From assembly GCF_900089495.1 (NCBI RefSeq), contig NZ_LT605203.1:3426031-3490030 (forward strand): 64,000 nt of DNA, written 5' to 3'. Below, in pieces: positions 18,415 through 27,032 of this stretch (position 1 is the first letter of the stretch; each line of letters starts with the position of its first letter). Below the pieces are notes generated by a model that made no database searches, was not told the DNA's origin, and saw nothing but the letters and a program-made list of their open reading frames with translations. The translations under genes and the position numbers were made by a program. The stretch comes from Thiomonas sp. X19. GTDB lineage: Bacteria; Pseudomonadota; Gammaproteobacteria; Burkholderiales; Burkholderiaceae_C.

Positions 18415-18430
18415 GGTGTCTTGTGGTCGA

Positions 18431-19465
18431 TTACCGGGCCAGATAGGGCAGGTAACCGTCCATCTCGCCGCGGATGGTCCGCGCGAGCAGGCGAGCCTGG
18501 ACGAAAGGCAGCAGGCCGATCGGCATTTTGGTCTCCAGCAGAGGGTGGGTGACCTCTTCCTGCTTGCGCTCCTGCCAGGCGGCGACGACCTTGCGCCGGC
18601 CTTTGTCGGACAGCAGCACGGCGCCGCCCTCGTGCTGGTCGAAGTCGTCAGCGCTGATCTGGCCGCGGTTGATGAGTGTCAGCGCCAGCCGGTCTGCGAG
18701 TACCGAGCGGAATTCCTCTTGCAGGTCGAGTGCAAGTGCGGCGCGGCCGGGCCGCACGGCGTGCAGGAAACCGAGCTGGGGATCGAGCCCGACGGCTTCC
18801 AGCGCCGAGCGGCAATCGTTCATCAGCATGGCGTAGAGAAAAGACAGCAGGGCGTTGAACCGGTCGAGCGGAGGCCGGCGGGTGCGGCCGTCTAGGCGGA
18901 AGTCTTCACGCATGGACGGCTTGACGATGCGATTCAGGGCCTCGAAATAGCCGCGCGCAGCCTCACCCTCGACGCCGCGCAGGACGTCAAGGGTCTGGGC
19001 CTCGGCGGCGGCGCGCAACGATGCGGCAAGGTTGTCGGCACACCGGGCGAGATGGGCGGATTCGCCGGCATCGGCGCTTTCGCGTGCCCCGCGTTGCACG
19101 ACGCTGCGGCTGTTCTTGATCTTTCCGGCGATGCACTCACGCGCCAGTCCGAAGGTGATGGTGGCATCGTCCGCGGCATGGTGCTGGGCCTGGCGAAGCA
19201 GGATATTGCCCGATACCGGGCCTTCGAGCCGCGCCTTGAAGCGGCCGGAATCATCCAGCAGGACGAGGGACTTGCCCTCATCGGCCAGGCGGTGCATCAG
19301 CGCTGGCGACACCATGACGTTGCCAAAGCACACCAAGCCACCGACATGGTGCAACGGCACCTGGAGTTTCTTCTCGCGTTCCACGTCCACGCGCAGGGTG
19401 GCGTTGTCGATGTGGACATAGGCCTGCGGGGTCATCACATACAGGGTGTTTTGCAGGGTCTGCAT
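18431..19465 (-). CDS. cas1: CRISPR integrase Cas1
   Basis: A 344-residue type I-C Cas1, the metal-dependent integrase of the adaptation complex. The N-terminal beta domain ([20 protein letters not shown]) and C-terminal helical domain are recognisable. The catalytic Glu-His-Asp set is expected around [25 protein letters not shown], which contains the conserved His and Asp. The length is normal. The start coincides with the end of cas4 at 19465, so Cas4 and Cas1 are translationally coupled; in type I-C they act together to select PAM-bearing prespacers. Confidence 0.96.
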   Translation of the reverse strand: MQTLQNTLYVMTPQAYVHIDNATLRVDVEREKKLQVPLHHVGGLVCFGNVMVSPALMHRLADEGKSLVLLDDSGRFKARLEGPVSGNILLRQAQHHAADDATITFGLARECIAGKIKNSRSVVQRGARESADAGESAHLARCADNLAASLRAAAEAQTLDVLRGVEGEAARGYFEALNRIVKPSMREDFRLDGRTRRPPLDRFNALLSFLYAMLMNDCRSALEAVGLDPQLGFLHAVRPGRAALALDLQEEFRSVLADRLALTLINRGQISADDFDQHEGGAVLLSDKGRRKVVAAWQERKQEEVTHPLLETKMPIGLLPFVQARLLARTIRGEMDGYLPYLAR

Positions 19466-20100
19466 CAGTCCTCCACCTCAAACAGGTGCGCACGTAGTTC
19501 GCGCTGCACGCGCACGGCGGTCAGCGCCTCGGGCTGGCAGATGTCCTTGAGCGAACATTCCCGGCAGCGCGCATCGAACACGGGGAGCGGCAGGACCCCG
19601 GCCCTCAGCATGGCGCGGATGGCCTCGGCCGTATCAATCACCAGTTCGCGCAACGCGGGCGTGATGGCGACTTCGCGCCGGCGGTGGCTGCTGGCGTGGT
19701 AGATGGCGCCAAGCGGCACGGGGCGGCCCAGCATGTCTTCCAGGCACATGGCCTGGGCGGCGAGCTGGATGTCGTCATGGGTTTTCTGGCGCTTGCGGCC
19801 ATGCTTGAACTCCACGGGGAACACCGTGCCATCGGCATGGAACTCGACGAGGTCGGCCTTGCCGATCAGTCCCAGACGATCCGACCACAAGGGCAGGCTG
19901 CGCTCGACTTTCACGCCGGCCTTGATCTCGTAGCCCGGCGCGTCCACGAGACGATGCACGGCCTGTCCGCGCGCGGTGTGAATGTTGTCCTCGAACGCTT
20001 GCTCCAGGTGGATCAGCCCGCATTGCCGCGGACAGTACACCCAGTGCTGCAGGGCGGACAGGGGCACAGGGTCGTCGGTGGCGTTCACATCCCGGAGCAT
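19465..20100 (-). CDS. cas4: CRISPR adaptation nuclease Cas4
   Basis: A 211-residue RecB-like nuclease with one N-terminal cysteine (YCPRQCGL) and a C-terminal cysteine cluster (DARCRECSLKDICQP) that should hold a [4Fe-4S] centre. The nuclease core shows GKADLVEFH and VEFKHGR with the Asp, Glu and Lys of the family. Cas4 trims prespacers and checks the PAM. Its ATG at 20100 immediately follows the TGA of hicA (TGA then ATG), so its translation probably depends on ribosomes arriving through the toxin gene. Confidence 0.96.
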   Translation of the reverse strand: MLRDVNATDDPVPLSALQHWVYCPRQCGLIHLEQAFEDNIHTARGQAVHRLVDAPGYEIKAGVKVERSLPLWSDRLGLIGKADLVEFHADGTVFPVEFKHGRKRQKTHDDIQLAAQAMCLEDMLGRPVPLGAIYHASSHRRREVAITPALRELVIDTAEAIRAMLRAGVLPLPVFDARCRECSLKDICQPEALTAVRVQRELRAHLFEVED

Positions 20101-20343
20101 TCAGTTGAACAGGCGCTCGAGCAAGGCATCGCGACTGAGGCCGTGATGCACTGCCACGGCATCGAGCACAGCGGCCAGCGTGCCGATGCGCAGCGGATCA
20201 TGCCGGGGCACGGTGATGTGATGCTCTCCGCGCGCGGTGCTGGTCAGCCGCATGTGGCTACCGGTCTGCCGTGTGACGCGGTAGCCAAGCCGGTCCAGGC
20301 GCTTGACCAGATCCGATCCGGACAGATCACGCGGCAGCCTCAT
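20101..20343 (-). CDS. hicA: HicA-family mRNA interferase toxin inside the cas operon
   Basis: An 80-residue protein of the HicA/YcfA double-stranded RNA-binding fold. The start RLPRDLSGSDLVKRLDRLGY and the QTGSHMRL segment are diagnostic, with His30 the expected catalytic residue of the ribonuclease. HicA toxins cleave mRNA and stop growth unless bound by HicB. It overlaps hicB by four bases and ends exactly where cas4 begins. No cas function is known for this family, so it is a toxin-antitoxin insertion that has become part of the operon. The key residues look intact, so it is probably active. Confidence 0.9.
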   Translation of the reverse strand: MRLPRDLSGSDLVKRLDRLGYRVTRQTGSHMRLTSTARGEHHITVPRHDPLRIGTLAAVLDAVAVHHGLSRDALLERLFN

Positions 20344-20546
20344 ACTGCCAGCATCTCTTCGCGGGTGATGTGCAGACGGATAATGCTGGGACGCTTGTCA
20401 TCGTCGAAATGGCAATGCACTGCGTCGCGCACTTGCGCGTGCAGGGATTCGAGGTCGTCGGCCTCGGTCAAGATGTCCACGCCGACGGCGCGCGCGATAT
20501 AGCCGCCCTCAGGCGCTTGTTCGACGATGAAATGGATTTCGGACAT
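20340..20546 (-). CDS. hicB: HicB-family short antitoxin inside the cas operon
   Basis: A 68-residue protein with the partial RNase H-like fold of short HicB antitoxins (IHFIVEQAPEGGYIARAVG, then a helix containing LHAQVRDAVHCHFDD). This small form lacks a separate C-terminal DNA-binding domain, so autoregulation may rest with the cas promoter. Such proteins are sometimes mislabelled as 2-oxoisovalerate dehydrogenase subunits. It lies 18 bases after the cas7 stop and overlaps hicA by four bases; antitoxin-first order ensures it is made before the toxin. Confidence 0.85.
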   Translation of the reverse strand: MSEIHFIVEQAPEGGYIARAVGVDILTEADDLESLHAQVRDAVHCHFDDDKRPSIIRLHITREEMLAV

Positions 20547-20564
20547 GTGGACTCCCGCTGAATG

Positions 20565-21533
20565 TCAGGCCAGGCGCCGCAGCGTGACGCCGTTGCCAAG
20601 CGACTGTTCGCTCCCCGCGCCGATGGGGTTTCCGTCGAAGAGTACCGTGTAATCGTCGAAAGTGCGCGGCACGTCCACGCTTTCGGCGCGCGCGATTTTC
20701 AGCCGATCAAACAGCGCATGCGCCGGAGCGTTGCCCAGCTCCGAATCGTGCCTGAACACATACAGCCCGCGAGTGGACATTTCGCCCCGGGCTGCGGAGC
20801 GGTCATGCTCGAACATCTGCGCGAGTGATTGCCAAAGCAGTGCCAAATCGTCTTCACCAAAGCCAGTCTGCCTGGCGAGGAAGCTCGAGACGAAACCATG
20901 CGCGGCGTAGAGGCCGTAAGGCACGGTGTGCTTGCGGCCCATGGTGCGATTGTCACCGCCCTGCTTTTCGGCTTCGGCCTCGGTCGCCACCGCCATGCGG
21001 GTGATCGAGTGTTCCTGTGCGATGACGGGATCGACCGAACGCGCGAAGGTGAACTGCACCGGTCCGCGCACCTGGCCACAGTTGATGCCGGTGGACATGA
21101 CCGCGCCGAAGGTGCGCACGTCGAAGAAATTCTGGCACATCCAGTCGCGGGCCTTGTTCACGTCATCGCCACTGCCTTTGCGCTTTTTCTCCTTGGCGGT
21201 TTTTTTCTCGGAGGCTTCGTCTGGAGCGGACTCGAGGCTTTCAGCATCCAGCTTGAGCGCGGAGTAGGCGCGCTGGTTCTGCTGGTTGAGGACGGCTTTC
21301 TCGCGCACGTAAATCTCGAAGCGCTTCTCACCCGGCTGGGGGTCGCGTACATCTTGCTCTTTGGTCATCGCGACGAAGTTGCGCACCTTGCGCTTCAAGG
21401 CCACGTCGGTCACCAGCCCATGCCCGGTTTCGGCATCCAGGCGCGGCAGATTGCCGGCGTCCGGGTCGCCGTTGGGATTGCCGTCTTTCACGTCAAACAG
21501 CAGCACGAAGTCGTAGCGGTTGGTCAGGCTCAT
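20565..21533 (-). CDS. cas7: Type I-C Cascade backbone protein Cas7 (Csd2)
   Basis: A 322-residue RAMP-family protein beginning [23 protein letters not shown], the hallmark start of Csd2/Cas7c. Copies of it coat the crRNA spacer along the Cascade filament. A charged, Lys/Glu-rich insertion near residues 100-125 is likely a surface loop. It overlaps cas8c by four bases at its start. The length is slightly above the usual 280-310 residues of the family. Confidence 0.96.
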   Translation of the reverse strand: MSLTNRYDFVLLFDVKDGNPNGDPDAGNLPRLDAETGHGLVTDVALKRKVRNFVAMTKEQDVRDPQPGEKRFEIYVREKAVLNQQNQRAYSALKLDAESLESAPDEASEKKTAKEKKRKGSGDDVNKARDWMCQNFFDVRTFGAVMSTGINCGQVRGPVQFTFARSVDPVIAQEHSITRMAVATEAEAEKQGGDNRTMGRKHTVPYGLYAAHGFVSSFLARQTGFGEDDLALLWQSLAQMFEHDRSAARGEMSTRGLYVFRHDSELGNAPAHALFDRLKIARAESVDVPRTFDDYTVLFDGNPIGAGSEQSLGNGVTLRRLA

Positions 21534-23299
21534 TGAATTTGCTCCGTGGTGGATTTGGTGAAGAAAGCTCGGCGTTGCTGGTAGTAGCCGAGAGCGAACC
21601 GCGCCTGGTCGGGCAAGGGCAGGATGCGCGGCGGGAAGGTGGCGGCGTCGAAGCCATCCATGATCTCACCGATGAGCCTCTCGCGGGTGATGGCGAGGCC
21701 CGCGGTCATCTTGCCGAGGTGGTGCTTGCTCAGGCGCAGCAGGGTCGGAAATACCGCGGCCGGAGTACTCGATGCCGCACCGTAATAGCGGTCGCGGATG
21801 GTGGCGTTGATGCCGGGGCTGGCGTCCTCCTGGATTTTTTCCAGCGTGGCGAACAGCCGCCCCAGCCGATAAGCCGGGTTGGTGTTGGTCGGATCGAGCA
21901 TGGGCGTGAACTCCTTCTCTGGGGTGTTGCGGGAACGAATCCAGCGGTTGAGGCAGGCCTTGATGACAGCGGCGCGGGCATAGGTGGGTTTTTGCTCGGC
22001 GCGGCAGCGCGCCACGGCCAAATTGAGCAGCGTGGCCGGATAAGGCAGTCCTTCGAGAATGGCGCGCATGACTTCGCCGCCGAGGTTGGGCGGGATGTTG
22101 TCGGCCTTGTTCAGCAAGGCCAGTCCGGTGAGCAGGCGAAACAGTGACAGGTGTTCCGGTTCGTAGGCGGCATGGACGACGGCCACATCCTCGAAATGCT
22201 GCCTGATGCGCCGCGCCAACTCGGCGGCTGTAGCGGTTTCCCAGAAGCGAATGCTGATGCGGGCTGCGTTGGGTGCCAGGCCCAACACATGGAAGCGCGT
22301 GTCGGGCCCGCCGACGCTGAACTGCCCCGACGCTACGGACGCGTACAGCACCTTGATCGCATCAGTGTTCCTGTCCGGGTTGTCCTTGGGCGGTTCGCCG
22401 AACAGGTCGAGCATGGCGGTTTCCAGCGTGTGCGGGCCCTCGGCCCAGAAAACGGTGGAGGAATTACCGACCTGGATGCGCTGGCGCGAATCCCTCGCCA
22501 GCAGATGATTTAAGGCCGTGGTGTAGGCGAACACTGCGGACTTGCCCAGTGGCGCGTTCGCACCCTGCGCCTTGCCGTATGAATTGAATGCGTCGAGATT
22601 GAACGACACGATGTTTGCGCCCGAAGTCTGCGCACCCCACACGCCCTTGATCGCAGGGTGCAGGCGTTCGATGGCGGCAGGCGCACCACTGACCAGACAC
22701 ACGCCATCGGGCGTTTCTTCGGTTTGGTTGGCAGTGGCCACGACCACGGCGGGGCGTTGGCAAACCAGTTCCAGGTTCCCGTGTAGACGAAAACTCAGGA
22801 CGGGGTTGGCTGCTTCGATATCCGCAAATGCGGAAAAGCTCGCGAGAGACTCCGGAGTGAGAGAGTCGAGAAATGCCAGTACGGCTTGGATGCCAGCGTC
22901 CTCGCGAGCTGACTCGGGCAAGGCTTCGAGCCTGGCGCGAAATGCCTGGTGCATTTCGGCTAGACGAGCGAGGTAATCCGCCTCCTTGTCTTTCTTTCGG
23001 CTCTCCTCGCGCTTCTTGGCGTCGGGCATGCCTAGCACATACTCGGCGTTGTCCCACAGCAGATTCGCCGCCACGCCCGAGGTTTTCTTGACGCCCTGCG
23101 GCACCAGAAAGCGCTGGCCGGCTTTCTTCTTGCCATCGCCGCTGCGGGTGTCGGCGATATTGAGCAGTCTCCCGGCAGCGTCGATGTCCAGCACGAAGGG
23201 AATTTCCTTGTCTTCCAAACCAAAGCTCGGCAAGCGGTTTGCGGGGTCGGGGTCGATCTGCTTGCGGCGGTAGTAGACATCGAGCGCTTGCAGAATCAT
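21530..23299 (-). CDS. cas8c: Type I-C Cascade large subunit Cas8c (Csd1)
   Basis: A 589-residue Csd1 protein, the large subunit that recognises the PAM in target DNA and, in type I-C, also supplies a small-subunit-like part through internal translation of its C-terminus. Start [13 protein letters not shown], the phrase [10 protein letters not shown] near the middle and the C-terminal [13 protein letters not shown] are all characteristic. It overlaps both cas5 (four bases) and cas7 (four bases). The length is normal. An internal start for a Cas11c product was not pinned down here. Confidence 0.95.
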   Translation of the reverse strand: MILQALDVYYRRKQIDPDPANRLPSFGLEDKEIPFVLDIDAAGRLLNIADTRSGDGKKKAGQRFLVPQGVKKTSGVAANLLWDNAEYVLGMPDAKKREESRKKDKEADYLARLAEMHQAFRARLEALPESAREDAGIQAVLAFLDSLTPESLASFSAFADIEAANPVLSFRLHGNLELVCQRPAVVVATANQTEETPDGVCLVSGAPAAIERLHPAIKGVWGAQTSGANIVSFNLDAFNSYGKAQGANAPLGKSAVFAYTTALNHLLARDSRQRIQVGNSSTVFWAEGPHTLETAMLDLFGEPPKDNPDRNTDAIKVLYASVASGQFSVGGPDTRFHVLGLAPNAARISIRFWETATAAELARRIRQHFEDVAVVHAAYEPEHLSLFRLLTGLALLNKADNIPPNLGGEVMRAILEGLPYPATLLNLAVARCRAEQKPTYARAAVIKACLNRWIRSRNTPEKEFTPMLDPTNTNPAYRLGRLFATLEKIQEDASPGINATIRDRYYGAASSTPAAVFPTLLRLSKHHLGKMTAGLAITRERLIGEIMDGFDAATFPPRILPLPDQARFALGYYQQRRAFFTKSTTEQIQ

Positions 23300-23961
23300 C
23301 CCCGCACCTCCACGCTATTCCAGGCGGGAACCTGCACCACGCCTTGCTCCATGAGCGCACGGAAAAAGCGCGGCTGCGGGTCGGCTGTATTGGAGAAGTC
23401 CAGATCGTGCAGCATGAAACCCAGGTCGCGGGTTTCATCGATCGGCCGCGGCTCGGTGGCAGTGTCGGCAATCAGCCGGAAATGCGCCGCGAACTCGCGT
23501 GTGCCGAGGTAGGGCTGATTGACGCATTGGCCCTTGGATGCCCGGCGCTCGAACATCTCGTGATACTTCGGCACGCGTGCTTCGGGATCGCGCGCGGGCA
23601 GGAATTCCAGATCGGCGTGCACGCGGTAGGCCACGTCGCGCAGGAACAGGCCAGCGCGTTGCTGACGGTCGTCCTCGACGTAGAGGGCGAGGTCACCTTG
23701 GCCATTCTTCATCGCGGTTTCGACGTTGCGGGTGGATATCACGCTCGCCACCTCATTGCGCCGCAGATTGATCCAGCGGATGGGTTTGAGCACCTCGATG
23801 CGGCGCACATGCCACCGGATCGCCGGCTTCCAAAGAATCGCCTCGAAGCAGGCACGCGCGGCGGATGGAGTCATCACGTCATAGCTCACCCGTTCGACCT
23901 TCATTTCTGGGCGTGTGAAGCAGGCCCAGGGGCCGGACAGTTCCAGGCAATAGGGTTTCAT
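23296..23961 (-). CDS. cas5: Type I-C crRNA-processing protein Cas5c (Cas5d)
   Basis: A 221-residue RAMP protein. Type I-C lacks Cas6, and Cas5c cuts the repeat hairpin and holds the 5' handle. The start MKPYCLELSGPWACFTRPEMKVERVSYDV matches the family, as does the early HVRRIEVLKPIRW strand and the acidic C-terminal half. The ATG at 23961 was preferred over an in-frame TTG at 23979 because GAGAG precedes it. With this repeat being 37 bases long, the cut site is still expected 11 bases from the repeat 3' end, giving the usual handle. Confidence 0.94.
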   Translation of the reverse strand: MKPYCLELSGPWACFTRPEMKVERVSYDVMTPSAARACFEAILWKPAIRWHVRRIEVLKPIRWINLRRNEVASVISTRNVETAMKNGQGDLALYVEDDRQQRAGLFLRDVAYRVHADLEFLPARDPEARVPKYHEMFERRASKGQCVNQPYLGTREFAAHFRLIADTATEPRPIDETRDLGFMLHDLDFSNTADPQPRFFRALMEQGVVQVPAWNSVEVRG

Positions 23962-23971
23962 GGTTCTCTCG

Positions 23972-26257
23972 TCACACAATCAGACTGGTTGGCCCATGGG
24001 GCGGTCCGTCAGGATTGAGCCCGAGTGTAGGGTGGTAGAGAAAGTCGCTGACTTGGACGAAAAGACCGGGAATGATTTCCGCGATGTCCCCATAAGCCAA
24101 TAACTTCGCCACATCGCGGCTATGCAGGTTGACCGTGTAGCGCTGCAGCTTACGCATCAGCCAGCGCTGCGGGCCATCCTTGCGCAGCATTCCCAGTAAA
24201 TCGTCAATGCTGCCGTCCCGTCCGTCCACACCCCGGTAGAGCACGATGATGGGCGAGTTGTCCTCGTCCTCGATCAGCTTGAAATTCTCGGCTGCGGTGC
24301 GGAAGTTAACGGCCAGCTCAAAACCGTCGAGGGTGTTGCCGGCCATGCACAAGTCGTCGCAGATGCCCTTTTTGTCGAGTTCGCAGGCGTGGTACAGGCG
24401 TTCGAAATAGCTGGCGAAGCGTTCGCGCGCGAGCGGCTGCTCGGTGATGCCGTACAGGACATCGCGACAAGCGTCCTCGCCGCGACGCAGAAGCCCCGGC
24501 GGTGCGGGTTTTGGCGGAACAAAGACCACGACCTCGCCCTTGGCGGCCAGACGGCCTTCGCGGTTGCAGCGCCCTGCCGCCTGGGCGATGGAGTCGAGCC
24601 CGGCGAGCGCTCGAAACACCACAGGGAAATCGACGTCTACGCCGGCTTCGACCAGTTGGGTGCTGACCACGCGCGTTGGCACGCCGGCTTTCAGCCGCGC
24701 TTTGATGTCCCCGATGATCTGCGAGCGATGCGCGCCGCACATCAACGCAGAAAGATGCAGCGTGCCCTCGGGCATTTTCTCCCAGAGTTCGCGCGCGTCT
24801 TGGCGGCGGTTGACGATGGCGAGTGCCGAGTCGTGCCGGGCGAGTTCCTGCGCCAGTTGTGGCCAATCGGTGGGCGCTTGCCAATCCACTGGCAGGCGCA
24901 CGTGCACGCGTTCCAGCGCGCGGTAGATCGCATCGGGGTCGTTGATGATTTCGCGCACGTTGTCCAGGCCGCGCAGGTTCTGGCGGGCGTCGAAGTATTC
25001 GCGGGTGCTCAAGGCGGGTTGGGTGGCGGTGGCCAGCACCACGCTCACGCCGTAGTGCTGCGTCAGCAGATTGAGCACGTCGAGCATGGGCTGCAGGAAT
25101 TCCGGCGGCAGCAATTGCGCTTCGTCGACGATGATGACGCTGTCCACCAAGTTGTGCAGCTTGCGGCAGCGCGAGGTGCGCGCGGCGAACAGCGACTCGA
25201 AGAACTGCACATTGGTGGTGACGACAATGGGTGCGTCCCAGTTTTCGCAGGCCAGGCGCGAGGCGTGGTTTTCCCGCTCGGGGTCAGACTCGGCGTTGCT
25301 GTGGTGCTCGATGACCGCTTCACCAAAAATGCTGCGAAAAATGTCGGCGGTCTGCTCGATGATGCTGGTGTAGGGGATGACATGGATCACCCGGTGCTTG
25401 CCGTGCGCGCGGGCGTGCTCCAGCGCGAAGGCCATGCCCGAGAGCGTCTTGCCGCCGCCGGTGGGTACCGTGAGTGAAAACAGCCCGGGGGCGGCAGCGG
25501 CCTTTTCCCAGCACTGGCGCAGGATGTCGGCGCGCAGGGCGTTGACGGGAGTGGGCGGCACGGCGGCGGCCAGCTTGGCCATGTAGGCATCGAACAGGTG
25601 AGTGAGTTCGGACAGCGCGGGCCACTGGTTGCGCCGCGTGAACTTGTCCGGGTCCATGTAGCGCTCGGTATCGAGGAAATCCGCATCGACCAGCGCCGAG
25701 AACAGCATGCGCACCCACAGCGCAAAGCCGTTCTTGCCCCCGGGAATCGTCCGCAAATCAGGCTTGAAGTCGCCTGCGTCGAGCAATTCGGCCGGCGGGT
25801 TCGCAGCCAAAGACTCCGACAGCTCCGCACGGCTGTCGGCACTTGCGAGACGCACTTCCAATCCACCGAACCAATCCGCCAGCCCGGCATGATGCCCGGC
25901 GATGAGATAGGCCAGCACCCGCCCCGCCGGGCCGAAGCGATCCGTCGCGAGCACTGCGCCTGCCGTCGAATGCGGTGCCTTGCCCGCCTCGCCCTTGATG
26001 TGGGCATCGGCTTCGAAGCCGCTGGCCTGACGGATGTAACGTTGGAAACGGGGGCGGTATTTGCCCAAGTCGTGCCACTGGCCCGCCAGCCTTGCCGAGT
26101 CGGCACCAAAGGTTTCCGCGAAACGGGCAGCCAGATCAGCAACCGCCGTCAGATGATCAGCAAGACGGTGCGGTTCAAGCCAGTTGCCGTTGGCATCCTT
26201 CGCGGCATGGGCAATGGGCTGTTGTCGACTGTCCCGCTGATTCCTGCTTTTTGACAT
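23972..26257 (-). CDS. cas3: CRISPR interference helicase-nuclease Cas3
   Basis: A 761-residue fusion of an N-terminal HD nuclease and a DExH helicase. HD motifs are LAGQWHDLGKYRPRF and IAGHHAGLADWFG within the first 170 residues. Helicase motif I is TVPTGGGKT (around residue 265) and motif II reads VDEAQ rather than DEAH. It is recruited to Cascade-bound DNA and degrades it. It is the first cas gene of the operon; 93 bases separate its ATG from the brnA stop. No strong promoter is obvious in that gap, so the brnTA promoter may contribute. Confidence 0.96.
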   Translation of the reverse strand: MSKSRNQRDSRQQPIAHAAKDANGNWLEPHRLADHLTAVADLAARFAETFGADSARLAGQWHDLGKYRPRFQRYIRQASGFEADAHIKGEAGKAPHSTAGAVLATDRFGPAGRVLAYLIAGHHAGLADWFGGLEVRLASADSRAELSESLAANPPAELLDAGDFKPDLRTIPGGKNGFALWVRMLFSALVDADFLDTERYMDPDKFTRRNQWPALSELTHLFDAYMAKLAAAVPPTPVNALRADILRQCWEKAAAAPGLFSLTVPTGGGKTLSGMAFALEHARAHGKHRVIHVIPYTSIIEQTADIFRSIFGEAVIEHHSNAESDPERENHASRLACENWDAPIVVTTNVQFFESLFAARTSRCRKLHNLVDSVIIVDEAQLLPPEFLQPMLDVLNLLTQHYGVSVVLATATQPALSTREYFDARQNLRGLDNVREIINDPDAIYRALERVHVRLPVDWQAPTDWPQLAQELARHDSALAIVNRRQDARELWEKMPEGTLHLSALMCGAHRSQIIGDIKARLKAGVPTRVVSTQLVEAGVDVDFPVVFRALAGLDSIAQAAGRCNREGRLAAKGEVVVFVPPKPAPPGLLRRGEDACRDVLYGITEQPLARERFASYFERLYHACELDKKGICDDLCMAGNTLDGFELAVNFRTAAENFKLIEDEDNSPIIVLYRGVDGRDGSIDDLLGMLRKDGPQRWLMRKLQRYTVNLHSRDVAKLLAYGDIAEIIPGLFVQVSDFLYHPTLGLNPDGPPHGPTSLIV

Positions 26258-26350
26258 CGGCTGTCCTGCGGCTGAGTTAGTTGAGTTTGAAGCTCAGCTG
26301 GAGAGATATTGATTGGCTGATGGTCACCCAGTCGCGTTCCCGCATGTGCA

Positions 26351-26641
26351 TCAAGGGGCGGAATGGGAAACCTCAGCCGCAGCGCGACGCAAGGTTTCCT
26401 CAGGCACGCCGCTATCGCGCAGCCTGTCGATCAGTCGAGCGACAGCTGACCCCTCGAACCGTTCCATATCGTCACGCAGGCCGGCACCGACATACGCGCG
26501 CAGCAAGGCTTGATAACCGGCGAAACCGCGCAGCGGGGCCACGCGCTTGAGGTCGTCCACCACGTCCTGCGGCATGCGCAAGGTGACGGCAACCATGGGC
26601 CTGTCTTTGGCCAGGCGGCGCTTAATCGTTTCCATTTTCAT
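26351..26641 (-). CDS. brnA: BrnA-like antitoxin
   Basis: A 96-residue protein with an N-terminal basic part followed by a CopG/Arc-type ribbon (VAVTLRMPQDVVDDLKRVA), as in antitoxins of the BrnA family. BrnA binds BrnT and represses the pair. The start at 26641 gives a short overlap with the end of brnT; an ATG 12 codons upstream is possible but lies deeper inside brnT. It sits downstream of the toxin gene, the usual BrnTA order, and 93 bases before cas3. Confidence 0.75.
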   Translation of the reverse strand: MKMETIKRRLAKDRPMVAVTLRMPQDVVDDLKRVAPLRGFAGYQALLRAYVGAGLRDDMERFEGSAVARLIDRLRDSGVPEETLRRAAAEVSHSAP

Positions 26642-26924
26642 AGCGAGACCTCTCGGGTGGTTCTGCCTTTCTGGCAAAGATGATGCGGATGTGATCGTCC
26701 TCGAACATCATGTGCACGACAAAGAGCACCCGGAAATCAAAATCCGCACCGATGGCTGCGTCGCGTTGCTCGCCTCGATCGGATGCGTCCTGGTAGCGCA
26801 CGAAGGGGTCCAGAAAGACCTGTGCCGCCTGCTCGAATGAAACCTGATGCTTGTCGATGTTCTTGCGCGCCTTGTCCGCATTCCAGCGGAATCGGATGCC
26901 CTGCAACGCGTACTCGATGTCCAT
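26622..26924 (-). CDS. brnT: BrnT-family ribonuclease toxin
   Basis: A 100-residue protein of the BrnT (DUF497) family, a RelE-fold ribonuclease. The start FRWNADKARKNIDKHQVSFEQAAQVFLDP matches the F-x-W-D-x-x-K-x-x-x-N-x-x-K-H-x-V-S-F-E pattern, and IRIIFARKA is the conserved penultimate strand. The ATG at 26924 was preferred over one at 26951 because a promoter lies between them. The C-terminus is a little truncated compared with long relatives. It is the first gene of the brnTA pair. Confidence 0.85.
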   Translation of the reverse strand: MDIEYALQGIRFRWNADKARKNIDKHQVSFEQAAQVFLDPFVRYQDASDRGEQRDAAIGADFDFRVLFVVHMMFEDDHIRIIFARKAEPPERSRYENGND

Positions 26925-26930
26925 AGCGAA

Positions 26931-26958
26931 AGAATAGACTATGTATTGCAATTGTCAA
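26931..26958 (-). promoter_or_regulatory. sigma-70 promoter of brnTA, probably giving a leaderless mRNA
   Basis: On the minus strand TTGACA (26953-26958) and TATTCT (26931-26936) are separated by 16 bases. The predicted start of transcription falls on or next to the brnT ATG at 26924, leaving no room for a ribosome-binding site. This is one of the best-looking promoters in the accessory block. Confidence 0.6.
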
Positions 26959-27032
26959 TATGACGTATGGCGTGATGGACGCCCCGTACGCTCGCAGGCC
27001 ACAACCATGCGGCGCTGGCCATTGGTTTGGTG

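Noticed and set aside
20340..20546. Reading the small protein as a 2-oxoisovalerate dehydrogenase fragment
   Set aside because: That label is a known misannotation for short HicB-like proteins; the adjacent overlapping hicA decides the call.
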